Counted from the stretch's first letter, positions 1-10,495 are shown. The stretch is DNA of 64,000 nt from Fremontodendron californicum (GCA_030761205.1 JAULJL010000046.1:11239590-11303589), one strand, 5' to 3'. Numbers and translations are program-made. Notes: generated by a model not told the origin, from the sequence alone.

Positions 1-212
1 AGAGAGTGGAACGACACAAGCTCTTGGGAAAATGGAGGTCAAGGTTCAGAATGGCAAGGTTTACTCCTTATCCTTTAAGCTCCTTGGTTAATGCCACCAT
101 TAAAACACTGCTTGAGAACTACTGTGATAAATATAGCCTTGAAGAGAGAGATGGGGCTTTATATCTTGGTTGGATGAATAGGGATTTGGTTGCTTCTTGC
201 GCATGGAAGTGA
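1..212 (+). CDS. GRAS family transcription regulator, C-terminal end (partial)
   Basis: The reading frame is open from the window edge to TGA at 210-212 and codes for about 70 residues. The segment has the closing pattern of the GRAS SAW region: GKWRSRF, then PYPLSSLVNATIKTLL, then DGALYLGW, ending LVASCAWK. From family knowledge, this ending (R...ERDGALYLGW...LVA.CAW) is typical of the PAT1/SCL5/SCL13/SCL21 branch, which acts in phytochrome and stress signalling; the branch call is inference. GRAS proteins are plant-specific nuclear regulators. Only the last exon portion is present, so the start, the leucine heptad regions and the VHIID motif lie outside the window. No break is visible in the part seen. 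Confidence 0.9.
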   Translation, partial: RVERHKLLGKWRSRFRMARFTPYPLSSLVNATIKTLLENYCDKYSLEERDGALYLGWMNRDLVASCAWK

Positions 213-346
213 TTTTGTGTTTTTTTTTTTTCAATCTCTTTAATATTGTACTCACACACGTGAGAACAGGCTGTTCTTCTACCATTGGTCAAGGCCTCGG
301 GCATGCATGAAAGTGAAAATTAAGCTTCAGTTAGTGTTGTTTTAGG

Positions 347-562
347 TTATGTTACTCGGACTCGGGTGTGAGTGTCGGACACCGGTATGTTCAATTTTTT
401 CTAAGATTTTCATGTATTTGGAGAGTATTTGGAAGATCATATCCTCATACCTATGTCTCGATATGCATCAGACACGGATATTTCAAGAAAAATGAAGAGT
501 CATATCTGGATATGCATCAGACACGGATATCTCAAGAAAAATAAAGAGTCGGAGCAATATAG
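347..562 (+). mobile_element. MITE-A copy 1
   Basis: Begins TTATGTTACTCGGACTCGGG and ends AGTCGGAGCAATATAG. It is flanked by gttttagg (339-346) and gttttaag (563-570), an 8-bp target duplication with one mismatch. The 3' part carries an internal direct duplication of about 48 bp (atgcatcagacacgg occurs twice). It lies downstream of the GRAS stop codon. Confidence 0.85.
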
Positions 563-795
563 GTTTTAAGGTCTCTTCATTGAGCTGTGGTAGAAAGTCT
601 TTACTTCTCTTTCTCTTATTGGTGGGGTTCCTTTAAAATGTGTACTTTCTTATAAATCAAAAGTTAGCCAGCTTCTTTTGTAGTCATCTCGTTCATTGTT
701 TTTTCATTCTGTGAGTGATCCGAGTCATATTGAAGACAAAATTTAAGCATTGACGTAAAATTGTTCATACAAACTTTATTTGATGGATCAGTCTA

Positions 796-975
796 TAGAC
801 TTGGCAATTCGTGTATTGGTATCGTGTTCGTTTATTTTGTCGTGTCATAATCGTGTTTAAGGTAGTTTATATTTATATAAATTTTGATACGTTGATAATT
901 CGTATTATATAAATTTTAAGACATACGTGTATTTAATTATTTTTTACATGTTTGTGTCCAATATTGTTAGGTTTA
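796..975 (+). mobile_element. MITE-C copy
   Basis: Starts TAGACTTGGCAATTCGTG and ends with the inverted form near 975 (attgttaggttta). The interior is the AT-rich cgtgttcg/cgtgtcataatcgtg sequence seen in about a dozen other places in the window. I see no clear target duplication at this copy. Confidence 0.7.
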
Positions 976-1073
976 TGTTAGAGTCAGTCTTGGCTTGGAT
1001 CTATCTAAATTGTACTGCAACCATGCTTCGAACCACTTGCCTTCAAGTATTGGTGCCGAAAATCGGCAGTAAT

Positions 1074-1154
1074 GTCAAGATGGCCGAGTTGGTCTAAGGC
1101 GCCAGTTTCAGGTACTGGTCCGAAAGGGCATGGGTTCGAATCCCATTCTTGACA
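1074..1154 (+). tRNA. tRNA-Leu(CAG)
   Basis: A full 81-nt type II (long variable arm) cloverleaf can be folded by eye. The acceptor stem is GTCAAGA (1074-1080) with TCTTGAC (1147-1153) and discriminator A1154. The D arm contains TGGCCGAGTTGGTCTAAGGC. The anticodon stem is CCAGT/ACTGG around loop TTCAGGT, giving anticodon CAG at 1109-1111, which reads CTG. The T arm is TGGGTTCGAATCCCA, so internal promoter boxes A and B are intact. A run of seven T starts at 1160, a normal Pol III terminator. No intron and no encoded CCA. Confidence 0.95.
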
Positions 1155-1333
1155 AGGTATTTTTTTAACTTTGCTGGCTGGGCTGATACAGTGATTCTGC
1201 AGCCGTTTTATTGGCATTGGACCCATAAAACTATTTTTGATGATTCTTTTGAAGATCCTTTTGAAGATTCTGGTCTTAGAATTCTGAACCCAATGTTAAA
1301 CAGGCTTTAAATTTTTTTTTTTTTTTTCAAAAT

Positions 1334-1516
1334 GGATTTTGTTAACAAATGTTTTAAGCACATTTTTTAAGGTTATTATATGTGATAATATTTTCACCTA
1401 ATATATTGAAAATTATGAATAAAGTTGTCAACTTTTGTAATTAATACAATTTTTTACTATAAATAGTAAATTAACTAACCTTAAAGAGTGTCGTAAAGGC
1501 ACTCGTTAGCAAAACC
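1334..1516. mobile_element. MITE-F copy 1
   Basis: About 180 bp with complementary ends: ggattttgttaacaaatg... at the left and ...ggcactcgttagcaaaacc at the right, each followed inward by a form of TTAAGGTTA. Same family as 42936-43118, 43470-43652 and 44143-44329. AT-rich, non-coding. Confidence 0.65.
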
Positions 1517-1561
1517 TTTTCAAAATAAACAGGCTTGTTGTTAATTCAAAAATATATATAT

Positions 1562-1908
1562 ATACTAAATTAATTTTATACGCTTTCGTAACTTTTTATA
1601 CGATTTATATTTAACAAACCGACCGTGAGATTTAACAATATAATCATACTCATCGTGCACGTAAAGTTTCGAATCGATCCGACATCTCTATCATATTGAT
1701 CGAGAATACTGTTTTTTTCAATATATATTTAACGGTTGAAATTTTTTTACGTCGAACAAATAGTTAAATATTTTTAATTTACTCGAAACTCGACGTGTAT
1801 GATCTACGTGAATAGAATATGAAATACGACGGTTAGATTAAACAAATATTAATCGTATAAAAAGTTACGGAAGTGTGTAAAACTAATTTAGTTTTACATT
1901 AATATAAG
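1562..1908 (-). mobile_element. MITE-E copy 1
   Basis: About 345 bp, in the opposite orientation to the copies at 27737, 45557 and 50168. Shared landmarks are ttatacgatttatatt, cgtgcacgtaaagtttcgaa, agaatactgttttttt, cgtgaatagaatatgaaatacg and terminal gtgtaaaactaatttagttt. Non-coding. Superfamily not assignable by eye. Confidence 0.65.
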
Positions 1909-2325
1909 TGAATTCCTCATCATATATATATATAATTATAATTATACAGGTTGCAGAAGAAATCATATTCCAACATCATATTCGTAACTTCTTTGTAAAG
2001 AATAGGATTCGAACCCATTAGTGCCGGAAACTAGCACCTTAGGCAAGAAGTTTGGAAACTTGAACCCAAGTTCAGTTTAGTTAATTTATGCAGTCATTTT
2101 AAAAAATAATATTCAACACTTTCAAATTCAAATCTCAACATATACAATTCTTTCTCTTATCCTCAAATCTTAGACCTCTTTTATAAAAATTAAAAAAAAA
2201 TTAAAAAAAATTCATATTCGAAACTTCTCATCTAAAAGCAAATTTGCTTCTATTTCACATAAAGCATAAAACAAAAAGGCTTATATATAAAATTGTCCCT
2301 TGTACTATACCTTTTTTTTTTAAAT

Positions 2326-2469
2326 TTTGGTACCTAAAGAATTTTTGGCCTAATCGGGTACCTACAGTATAATTTTTTATGCCAATCTGGTCCATATTGG
2401 GTACCTAATCGGTGTACAAAATTATACTATAGGTACCTGATTATGGCAAAAAATTCTTTAGGTACCAAA
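2326..2469. repeat. Near-perfect fold-back repeat
   Basis: The left arm ttggtacctaaagaattttt... is matched by the right arm ...aaaaattctttaggtaccaa, with a second matched block (gggtacctacagtataat / attatactataggtacctga). The whole 144-bp segment can fold into one long hairpin. No coding potential. It is probably a small fold-back transposon. Confidence 0.7.
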
Positions 2470-2492
2470 GTGAAAAAGAGATATACAGGTAG

Positions 2493-2752
2493 GCATGTCC
2501 ATGGGCTGGGCCGGGCCGCGACCCGAAATTTTTTAAAACTCTTGCCAGGGCTGGCTCGAGGGTCCGGATCACTATTCATTTGTTAATAAAAAAATTTAAA
2601 AAATTATTTTTTTATTAATATTTATATATTTTTATAATTAAATTTAAATAAAATAATAATATTTTAATACTTAAACATTGATCCGGACCGGATAGGATCA
2701 TGAAAAATCATGTCCAGACTCTATCAAATACAGACCGGGCTGGCCGGGCTAC
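2493..2752 (+). mobile_element. MITE-B copy 1
   Basis: Starts TAGGCATGTCCATGGGCTGG with a GC-rich block (gggccgggccgcgacccg), has a pure AT core (2585-2670), then a second GC-rich block, ending near aaaggtcta at about 2752. Flanks tatacagg and agtacagg match at 6 of 8 positions, an eroded 8-bp duplication. Confidence 0.7.
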
Positions 2753-2759
2753 CCGACCT

Positions 2760-3735
2760 ATAGAAAGGTCTAAGTACAGGGCCAATTTTATATATAAGCC
2801 AAACAAAAATGGTTGCTCACATTGCAAGCAACATATTGTATCATGTATATTTAGGCTATAAATACAACAAATGATGGTAAGATTTCGACTACTTCCTGAC
2901 TGAATTTGTGTAGTCTTAGGCCTAAACAGCAGAAGAAGCGTTTGAGGAGCCCCCCAAGCAAAATGCTGCAAATCCAAGTTGGAGTCCATATTTCATTCAC
3001 ATAGTCTGATCCCAATTGCTAATCCCACAGTTCCAAGTAAAAATGCTGACAATTGGATCCCTGAATGAACATAAAACCAAGCAGGCCTTATTAGGGGTGA
3101 GTATTAATCGGTTTGAACTGATTTAACCGATCAAACCGATCAAATTTTGTTAATTCGGTTCGATTTATTTGGCTTTGAATTTAATCGGTTATGAAAATCG
3201 ATTTAGTCGGTTAATTCGGTCGGTTGTCGGTTTTTGAAATTGATAACCGAATAGACCGAACTAACCGACCAAATTAATTTTATTTTAAATCTAATATATT
3301 TATATAATAATTTAAATTTATATATAATATAATATATCATTTATATTATATAATAATATATAATAAATAAATTATTTTTTAAATAATCAAAACCGATTAA
3401 ACCGACCGAATCGATTGACTTAAGTCGATTTCGGTTTCTTCGGTTTTAAAATTTTTGTCGGTCGGTTCGATCGATTTTATAAATATAATCGATTTTTGAA
3501 ATTTTAAAATCGAACCGATCAAATGTTACCCCTAAATCAGAGTGCTTGTCTGTGGCGGACGCAGCTCCTATTGGTGGTAATAAGCCCCATGAGATGGCTT
3601 TAATGATTCCATGAACAAGTTTGAGTAGCTGTTGAGCCAGACAAGACATCAAATGTAGCAATAGAGGAAAGGTCATTAGAAGTTGTCGGATGGATGGTTG
3701 GGCATAGACTTCAGAATATTGGACACGATACGAAT
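2760..3735 (-). pseudogene. Cytochrome b561/DOMON-domain protein remnant
   Basis: Read on the minus strand, three blocks follow the order of a plant DOMON-cytochrome b561 (AIR12/CYBDOM) protein. At about 3630-3710 there is a linker-like stretch (IATFDVLSGSTATQT). At 3558-3620 comes VHGIIKAISWGLLPPIGA, matching the family's HG-[VI]-NA[VI]SWG-PIGA first heme-helix segment. After MITE-D (3092-3534) comes WFYVHSGIQLSAFLLGT plus VGLAIGIRL (3010-3075), the next transmembrane segment. Further down, fragments such as LLLLFRPK (about 2930) and YHHLL appear in changing frames. Stops, frameshifts and the inserted 443-bp element make it non-functional. The family is a transmembrane ascorbate-linked electron carrier. 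The call rests on motif recall, not alignment. Confidence 0.7.
3092..3534 (+). mobile_element. MITE-D copy 1, inserted in the b561 pseudogene
   Basis: Starts TAGGGGTGAGTATTAATCGG and ends TGTTACCCCTA. Both ends are dense in CGGTT/AACCG words; the core (about 3270-3385) is almost pure A/T. It is 443 bp. No clear 8-bp target duplication remains. It splits the coding remnant between the PIGA and WFYVH blocks. Confidence 0.75.
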
Positions 3736-3912
3736 ACGATATGAAAAAAGTAATTAAAATATAACATGAAACACGATATGAATACACGAACATGTCAAAA
3801 TCTATATAACACAATTATTAACACGTGAAAACTTATACAACTATAAAACACCTTAAATATGATTATGATACGAAAAAATACACGAATACGATACGGATAT
3901 ATGAATTACTTA
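3714..3912 (-). mobile_element. MITE-C copy
   Basis: Runs of acacgatacgaatacg and cacgaatacgatacgg frame an AT-rich core in the orientation opposite to 796-975. The ends are eroded (attggacacgatacg at the left). It truncates the upstream side of the b561 remnant. Confidence 0.6.
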
Positions 3913-4131
3913 CAAATGTAGCAAATTTGATATAAAAATTGACAAAAACTAAGCAACCATATTCTAAAATAAAGGAACAAAAAAAAAAATACTATTAGGA
4001 TTTAGGACTTAATAAAGCAAGTTACAACCATAAAATAATTTTCAACTTCCTAAAGATGAAAATTTAATGTATAAACATGCATTTCAAGTATAGTACAATA
4101 ATTTAGCTAAAATAAAAAAATGTGTGAGAAT

Positions 4132-4225
4132 TTAACATGGAACATCACAAGTTTCTAAGGGTTGCAAGGTAGCAATCTCTTTGATGATTTGGGATTTGTC
4201 TGCTTCAAACTGTTCATCCTCTGCA

Positions 4226-4283
<58 letters not shown>

Positions 4284-4684
4284 ATTTAACATTAATTTAT
4301 TACAGCATATAATAGTTCAAATTAGAGTAATTTCAAAACAGATTTTTTCTTCTTCTTTCTACCTTTATCAATATTGAATTCGCCGAAGAATCGAAGAAGC
4401 TTGCTTCTATTTGTGACAAGGATAGTGATAATCTCAGGAGGCTTATTTTGATTTGCAACAAACAGCTAAATCAACAACAACAAATGGAAAAATGAAAGTG
4501 AAAAAAAAATTAAATAAAACAACAAAAAAGGCAAAATCTGCAATCACAAATATATATATATATTTATATATATATATATATATGTGGCAAATTCATCATC
4601 ATTCACCTTGAACACATGAAATGTATCTAGTTTTATTGTCTTGTTTGAATCCTGCAGATTGGTGAGCCAAAATGATTAAGAGTG

Positions 4685-4721
<37 letters not shown>

Positions 4722-7700
4722 CAGAAACTCTTCTATACTATGTTGTGCCGATTTTTCATTTTTCTTGAAGTATCTGTGTTCGACATCCGTGTCCAATGCA
4801 TATCTGGACATGTGTATGGGGATATGATCCTCAAAGACCCTTCAAATAAATGAAAATCTTGAAAAAAAATTGAACATACCCGTATCGGACACATATCCGT
4901 GTTCGACACTCACACTCGAGTCCGAGTAACATAGCTTTTACTATGTAAACAAAATGATGTGAAGGAAGGTGTAAGAGTACCCTGAGAAGATTCATCATGA
5001 TCCTCATGTTATCTAATGAGGTCACATACCGAACCATTACAGCTGAATTTGAGCGATCTAGCAACATATCTCCTAGGAGCTGCACCATAGCCATAGAAAT
5101 AGAAAAACAAATGACATTGAGAGCAATCAAAAGCAATTATGAAGGTTGTAATTAACTTTATTTTGAAAACAAGTTATAAATCACAAACAAGAATCTAAAA
5201 ATATACCTTGACAGCATGTCGTCTGGTGATGTAGCTTTCAGATTGCAGCAGTCGGGAGTTATATTCCTGGAAAAACTGTAAGAAAAGGGAAAAAAATCCA
5301 AATTAGAATAACCTGATATTATACCATAGGAAAACTACCCTAGTCTCCTACATTGATTCAAGTAAGTAAAAATTTAAAATTTTCTGGATATATTATTCAG
5401 ATTAATCCTCAAGTATATATATTCTGAGTTCTGACTATCTATGTTACTCGAATTCGGGTGTGAGTGTCGAATACGGGTATGTTTGATTTATTCTAAGTTT
5501 TTCTATGTATTTGGAGGTCCTTGGGGATCATATCCTCATACCAAGTCCGAATATATATCGGACACGAGTGTCGGACACTGATACTTCAAAAAAAATGAAG
5601 AGTCGGAACAACATAACTGACTATAGCTATACAAGCAAAACAATCACATGAATCATAAATCCATACCTCTGAATTACATGTTCTTATATTAGTCACTATG
5701 ATAATACATGGAAATAGTTTCCTAACACAGATATGGAATCCAACACTTTACCCAGTCATAATTTGCAGAAAGGAATTCAGCCACGGTGGATTTATGCCTT
5801 GTCAAAAGCTCCTGCACAAATGTGTTTTTCTGTCAGTCAAGAGTTCATGAATGCTTTTTTTTCCTAATTGATTTTTGACACAAACAAAAGAGAAAAACCA
5901 AATGGGTACTCAACTTTAAAAGTGGCTTGAACATCTGATGCTATGTCGAAATTTGGGTTTTGTAGATAATCAAAAAACTTCTTCATATGCTCTGATTCCA
6001 AGACATACCTAACAATAAGAAGCCATGATAGAAGGTTTTAAAGTCAACCTGAATAACACAAAGAATTTAAGGAAAGCTGAGCAAAGTATTTTCACTCTAT
6101 ACTAGCTTACTTAGACATGCTCATGGCCGGGTAGCCCGTCCGGCCCGACAGATCCGGTCTGTATTGGATGGGTCTGGGCAAGATATTTTTGATACGGGTT
6201 GGCCCGGCCCGGTCTGGAACAATATTTTTTAATTATAATAATATTATTTTATTTTATTTTAATTATAATTATAAAAAAAATATTTTTTTAATATGATGAA
6301 CAGTGAATTCGGGCCTACCGGGCCGGCCTGACCCAAGGCCGGATCTGGGCAAAGAATTTGAAAAAAACTGGGCCGCGACCCGGCCCGACCCATGAGCAGG
6401 TCTAAGCTTACTGAAGAACATATCAGTTATACATATGCAAATATACATCGGGACGAACCTGGGGCTTAGTCCAGTTGGTTCGTGCAGCCATCCTTAAGAG
6501 GCGGCTTCCAACAGGTTTGAGATTCGAATCTCAGCATCTGTAATCTTTCTCCTATTCTCAAGTTAATTAACCATGTTAATTAATATGTTTGATCTCCATG
6601 ATCAGAAATTCTGCTAAAATTTCAGATATAATTTTTTCCCAAACTTGTACAAGCTTGATTAGTAAAACTAACATTTTGACAAGGATTTTCTCAAACATTT
6701 TGAAAACGAATCCCAATTAACCTTATTTCTTACCTAGCAACATTTTGATGGCGGATGCACTCCCTTGAAATTGAACCATAAGTCCAAGCAATATCACTGT
6801 CTTCATAACTAATTAGCACACCAACACAACTAGTTAGAGCTAGTTTAGCTTTAGCGTTGGAAAAAATGTGAGTAGAAAAAATCTTGAGTTAAAAAAAATG
6901 AATTTAAAATGTACTGTAAAAAAAAAAATGTGGTTTAAGAATTTTTAAGTGTTTGATATTATTGTGAAAAAATCCTTTGATGAATTGAAATGCACAAAAA
7001 AAAAAGTTTAAAAGCTAGCTTCCAAAATTGCAAGAGCACAAATTTTTTTGACTTTTTTATTAGGTTGCCAAATCAAGATTTTAACAGCAAAAGTTAGCAT
7101 TTTTATCCATTTAGCATTGAGATTGTGTATTTTTTTATCTTAAAAACTGTGCTAACAATAATGCTAAACGAGACCTTAATCACATTATTTATGTATGAAC
7201 CTTTTACCATGAAAAAAAAAATGAAAAACTTGAAATCTTACCCAGGTATCAAAATATCCATAATATCCAAGTTATTTTCCAAATACTCAGAAGCAATTAG
7301 TCTTGAATTCACCCTTTGTCTTTGTAAATTTGCAATCACATGAGTAGCATTTTGACGGGCCTGCAAATCAATTCCAGAAATTAATAATCTTATTACTTGT
7401 GTAAATCTCAAGAAAGAAAGAAAAAAAAAAGGGTCATATTTCATAGATTTTAATGCATGCTTACCCCTGAATCCAAACTTGGAAGACAATTGATGAGAAG
7501 GCGAAATGTATCCTTTTGAAAGAACTCTTTTGTCAATTGTGCACATGCATCTGAACTTGGCTCTATTTGGCCATCGCCATAAAGAACAGTTCTTATATCC
7601 AAAATTATTTTACCCAGTTCTGAAATCTGCACATTTTATAATCTTTCATTTCAGTGTTTTTTTTTTTTTTTTTAATAAAAAAAAAAGTTAATATAATTTC

Positions 7701-8211
7701 ATTATAAATTGATTGAATGATCAATTTGCTACAAAAATTAACAAACTATTCAAACAGAAGATATCTTTATTCAACAGTGATACAAAGAATTATTCGGAGT
7801 TGAAGTGAGTGTTAGATACGATATGTATATATTTAAAATTTTTTAAAGTTTTTTCATACATTTGAAGGATCATATCCATACCCATACTCATGTTCGAATC
7901 TTTGTCAGACATAGATAATTTAAAGAAAATGAAGAATCAGATAACATAGACTTTGATTACCAAAAGGAAAAATTCAACATGTTGAAGACATTCATATACC
8001 TCCAGAATTGAGGGTTCGAATCTCCCATCCCCAAACTTTAAAAAAAAAAAAAAAAGGAAATTGAGCAATAATAATAATAATAAAAAACCTTCTCTGCTCG
8101 TTTGCGTTCACGGGTCTGATCGGAGTTGCTGAGAGTGTAAAGAAGAAGCTCATGCAACTGCTGCACCACCTCCACCGGCGTCCGGGGCTTGGACTTGAAC
8201 AGCCCCTTCAT
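4132..8211 (-). CDS. Mo25-like (CAB39/Hym1 family) scaffold protein
   Basis: Eleven exons with GT-AG boundaries: 8089-8211, 7465-7626, 7242-7360, 6734-6808, 5915-6008, 5752-5811, 5207-5275, 4981-5079, 4607-4651, 4363-4465, 4132-4220. They join in phase to 1038 nt, 345 residues plus stop. The start is MKGLFKSKPRTP, the usual plant Mo25 N-terminus. Later blocks are EPSSDACAQLTKEFF, ATHVIANLQRQRVNSRLIAS, ECIRHQ, FKELLTRHKSTVAEFL, YITRRHAVKLLGDMLLDRSN and FHVFKLFVANQNKPPEI, ending DEQFEADKSQIIKEIATLQP. Length matches the family (about 340). Mo25 is an armadillo-type helical scaffold that activates STE20/GCK-class kinases; in plants it is linked to cell polarity and division. Introns carry MITE-A (4738, 5439, 7787), MITE-B (6112), a SINE fragment and a Harbinger-like MITE (6837). 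Intron 10 ends in a long TA tract. Confidence 0.93.
4229..4280. repeat. (TA)n tract in Mo25 intron 10
   Basis: About 26 TA units lie directly upstream (in gene sense) of the acceptor ATGCTGCAG. The intron (4221-4362) is only 142 bp, so the repeat is over a third of it. Shorter TA tracts lie in introns 9 (4552-4583) and 8 (4687-4717). Confidence 0.95.
4738..4934 (-). mobile_element. MITE-A copy 2 (Mo25 intron 8)
   Basis: Starts CTATGTTGTGCCGATTTTTC and ends GAGTCCGAGTAACATAG. Flanking octamers cttctata and cttttact are eroded (5 of 8 match). It fills most of intron 8. Confidence 0.85.
5439..5616 (+). mobile_element. MITE-A copy 3 (Mo25 intron 6)
   Basis: Starts CTATGTTACTCGAATTCGGG and ends AGTCGGAACAACATAA. 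A perfect 8-bp target duplication, ctgactat, lies at 5431-5438 and 5617-5624. Confidence 0.92.
6112..6404 (+). mobile_element. MITE-B copy 2 (Mo25 intron 4)
   Basis: Starts TAGACATGCTCATGGCCGGG and ends CCATGAGCAGGTCTA. A perfect 8-bp duplication, agcttact, lies on both sides (6104-6111 and 6405-6412). GC-rich ends surround an AT core (6225-6300). Confidence 0.93.
6452..6545 (+). mobile_element. tRNA-derived SINE fragment (Mo25 intron 4)
   Basis: Contains ggggcttagtccagttggtt (box A-like) and gagattcgaatctcagcatc (box B-like), the same family as the array at 18.3-18.9 kb, but the tail is missing. It cannot form a tRNA cloverleaf, so it is not called a tRNA gene. Confidence 0.7.
6837..7175. 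mobile_element. PIF/Harbinger-like MITE (Mo25 intron 3)
   Basis: Inverted ends GAGCTAGTTTAGC... and ...GCTAAACGAGACC, flanked by TTA on both sides (6834-6836, 7176-7178). Same family as 50518-50908. The 3-bp target duplication and G-rich end fit the Tourist/PIF-Harbinger type. Confidence 0.8.
7787..7949 (+). mobile_element. MITE-A copy 4, degenerate (Mo25 intron 1)
   Basis: The body tattcggagttgaagtgagtg ... atcatatccatacccata ... gaagaatcagataacatag follows the family order but is heavily mutated. Ends are approximate. Confidence 0.6.
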
Positions 8212-9895
8212 TTTTCCCTCCCTACACCCTTTTTTTCTTCTTTCTTTTCTAATAACACGTAAATTATATATTATCTCAACTTCGTCTAATTTCTCTCAAT
8301 TTCTTTGTTTCAAGGCTTGGCAATGGAGAATGCATGATTATTAGGGTTTTAGAAGAGGAGGATGATTTGAAATTAAAGAGACAAAAAAAAAAAGGGATCA
8401 AATTGAATATTGCATGAGCAATTCTCAATTCAAACACTAAATAAATCCGAACTAATTGAATGTTTATGTCAGAAATTCTCCGAATCGGTTTGCCATTTTC
8501 ATAAAGGATATGATTGAAAATTTGAAGTTGTATATTATCCTTTTCCTAAAACGGGTTTTAGAAAAAGTTGCTGAATTTATACCGTCCGATATTTCATATG
8601 GATTTACAGGTAAAAGAACGGATATTTTGGGAGTTTGAAGTTTTTTTGAGGTTTGCAAAAGGAGGGTGGTTAGTTAGTTAATTAGTTAGTTAGTTATATA
8701 ATTAGAGTGAGTGAATCAAAGGCGTTAAAACACCTCAAATTCTTTATTCAATGTAAGTTGGGATTGATATTTTGTTTATCTTTATTTAGTTAACACTTCA
8801 CATTACAGAAAATGAGATAAGAATTATGAAGAAATCAAGAAAGAGGGGGAAAAAAAATGAGTTATGCTCCTTTTCCCATCGATTTTGTCTTGATATTTGT
8901 ATTTTATGATATGACATTTAATTATTAGATAAATTTAAAGGTATAGTTTATTATTTAATGGGTAAGTCAATTAATTTATAAAATGATATTATTACAATCA
9001 AACCAATAAATAAATGTCACGTGAGTAAGTACAAATATTTTAGATAAAATTGGTCGGACAAATAGTAATTTTTAAAAAAAATAAAAAAGTACATCAAAGG
9101 ATTTTTCGATAAAAAGTTTGAGATTTTTGGTAATTGGATTTAGTGAATCTTGTTAAGTGGTATTATTTTATATCTGTTAAATCTTGAGTTGTAATCAATT
9201 GATTTTAGATTGGATGTTCAGATTTTGTTATATTCTCCTACTTATTACTCATTTTGAGTTCGTCATTCATTTTTTTTACCCTACACGTGATTAAAGATCT
9301 GTTAAGTTATATTATCTTAAATCTGTTAAATTTTAGGTTGTCTGTGATCTTAATTATATTCAAGTTAAACGTATTTTAAAAAAGAGTTGAGACTTTTACT
9401 TATTTGATAATGAAATGTAGAAATATATTTTAAAATGATATGAAACAATTATATTTCAATATATGCTACATATTACACTTTACTGCATTTTTACATTAAT
9501 ACTAATATAAAATTTTTTACATACTACTCTTTGTTATTGGTTATCATAAAAAAGAGTTGAGACTTTTACTTATTTGATCCCTCACTTTAAGCTTTTGTTT
9601 AATTTTGGTGGGATCAAATAAAAAAATTACAAAAAATTTACTACCTTTTTAATAAAAAATTATCACATTCATTTGTGCGATAACTTCTTAACTTATTTGT
9701 GTAGTTAAAAAAAATTTCACCATCATTATATATTTTATTAAAATTTGATTAATGTGTGTGACAAACCTCAAATTATGCGTATCCAAAGCAGATATAAAAA
9801 GGAAAGAGCTACTAATAACAAGTAAAGCAACCCAAATCTTAACCACAATGATAAAATTAGGAAGCATTTTGGTTGAAATTTTGATTGCTTGTAGC
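8212..9895. other. Mo25 upstream region and gene-free DNA
   Basis: Immediately before the Mo25 start is a pyrimidine-rich leader (tttttccctccctacacccttttttt read on + strand), the likely 5' UTR and promoter; no clear TATA box was picked out. The rest is AT-rich. A direct repeat aaaaaagagttgagacttttacttatttgat occurs at about 9378 and 9549. Two overlapping ORFs of about 60 codons at 8456-8658 read against each other and show no known motif. Confidence 0.6.
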
Positions 9896-10123
9896 TAGAC
9901 CTGGTCATGGGTTTTTTATTTATTTATATTCTTTGCTCAGGCCCGGCCCGTTAGGTCCGAATTTATATTTTTTATATTTTTATAATTAAAATTAAATAAA
10001 ATAATATTATTATAATAAAAAAATACTGTTTCAGGCCGGAACAAAAATATCAAACCCAGACCAAGCCCAATACGAGTCGGACCTGTCGGGCCGGACGGAC
10101 TGCCCAGCCCATTAACAGGTCTA
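9896..10123 (+). mobile_element. MITE-B copy 3
   Basis: Starts TAGACCTGGTCATGGG and ends ATTAACAGGTCTA, with a perfect 8-bp duplication cttgtagc (9888-9895, 10124-10131). It sits just upstream of the TATA box of the polygalacturonase pseudogene. Confidence 0.93.
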
Positions 10124-10145
10124 CTTGTAGCTTTGCCAAGCACTC

Positions 10146-10153
10146 TATATAAA
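10146..10153 (+). promoter_or_regulatory. TATA box of the polygalacturonase pseudogene
   Basis: tatataaa sits about 110 bp before the first recognisable coding block, in a short AT-rich leader. It looks like a relic core promoter. Whether it is still used is unknown. Confidence 0.5.
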
Positions 10154-10344
10154 TGGTTTCAAACACATCAAAAGGCAAAACCATTGTTCCTTCACAATAA
10201 TTCATCATTTATATCAAAAACTCCAGATAAACACTGTACTATTATTTTTGTTCACCTCAATAGCTAAAGCTCAAGTTTTTTATGTAGTTGCCAAGTATGG
10301 TGCAAAGGCTGACGAAAAGACGGATTTGAGTCAGGTAAGAAAAA

Positions 10345-10495
10345 CGAAGGATTTAAATTGCGGTCGCGAATGTGTTTTCAGTTGCGTCATTTTTATCGCG
10401 GTTGCGGAAGTAACAAATGCTATTGCAACCAGTTCAATTGAAATTGCAAAATAACAATCGTAACGTCGCGTTGCGACCGATATTTAGATCCATAT
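10345..10495 (+). mobile_element. CpG-rich MITE-like repeat
   Basis: Complementary ends ggatttaaattgcggtcgcg (left) and cgttgcgaccgatatttagatcc (right). The sequence is unusually rich in CG dinucleotides for this window. A diverged copy is at 14436-14608. Confidence 0.6.

Noticed and set aside
4162..4377. 71-codon ORF with a run of Tyr-Ile repeats
   Set aside because: It is the TA tract read as protein, overlapping antisense to Mo25 exons 10 and 11. The same applies to Tyr-Ile ORFs at 4599-4811, 22937-23200, 25955-26222 and 61057-61290.
6452..6545. Possible second tRNA gene (box A and box B present)
   Set aside because: No acceptor stem pairing or valid anticodon arm; sequence matches the SINE family at 18.3-18.9 kb.
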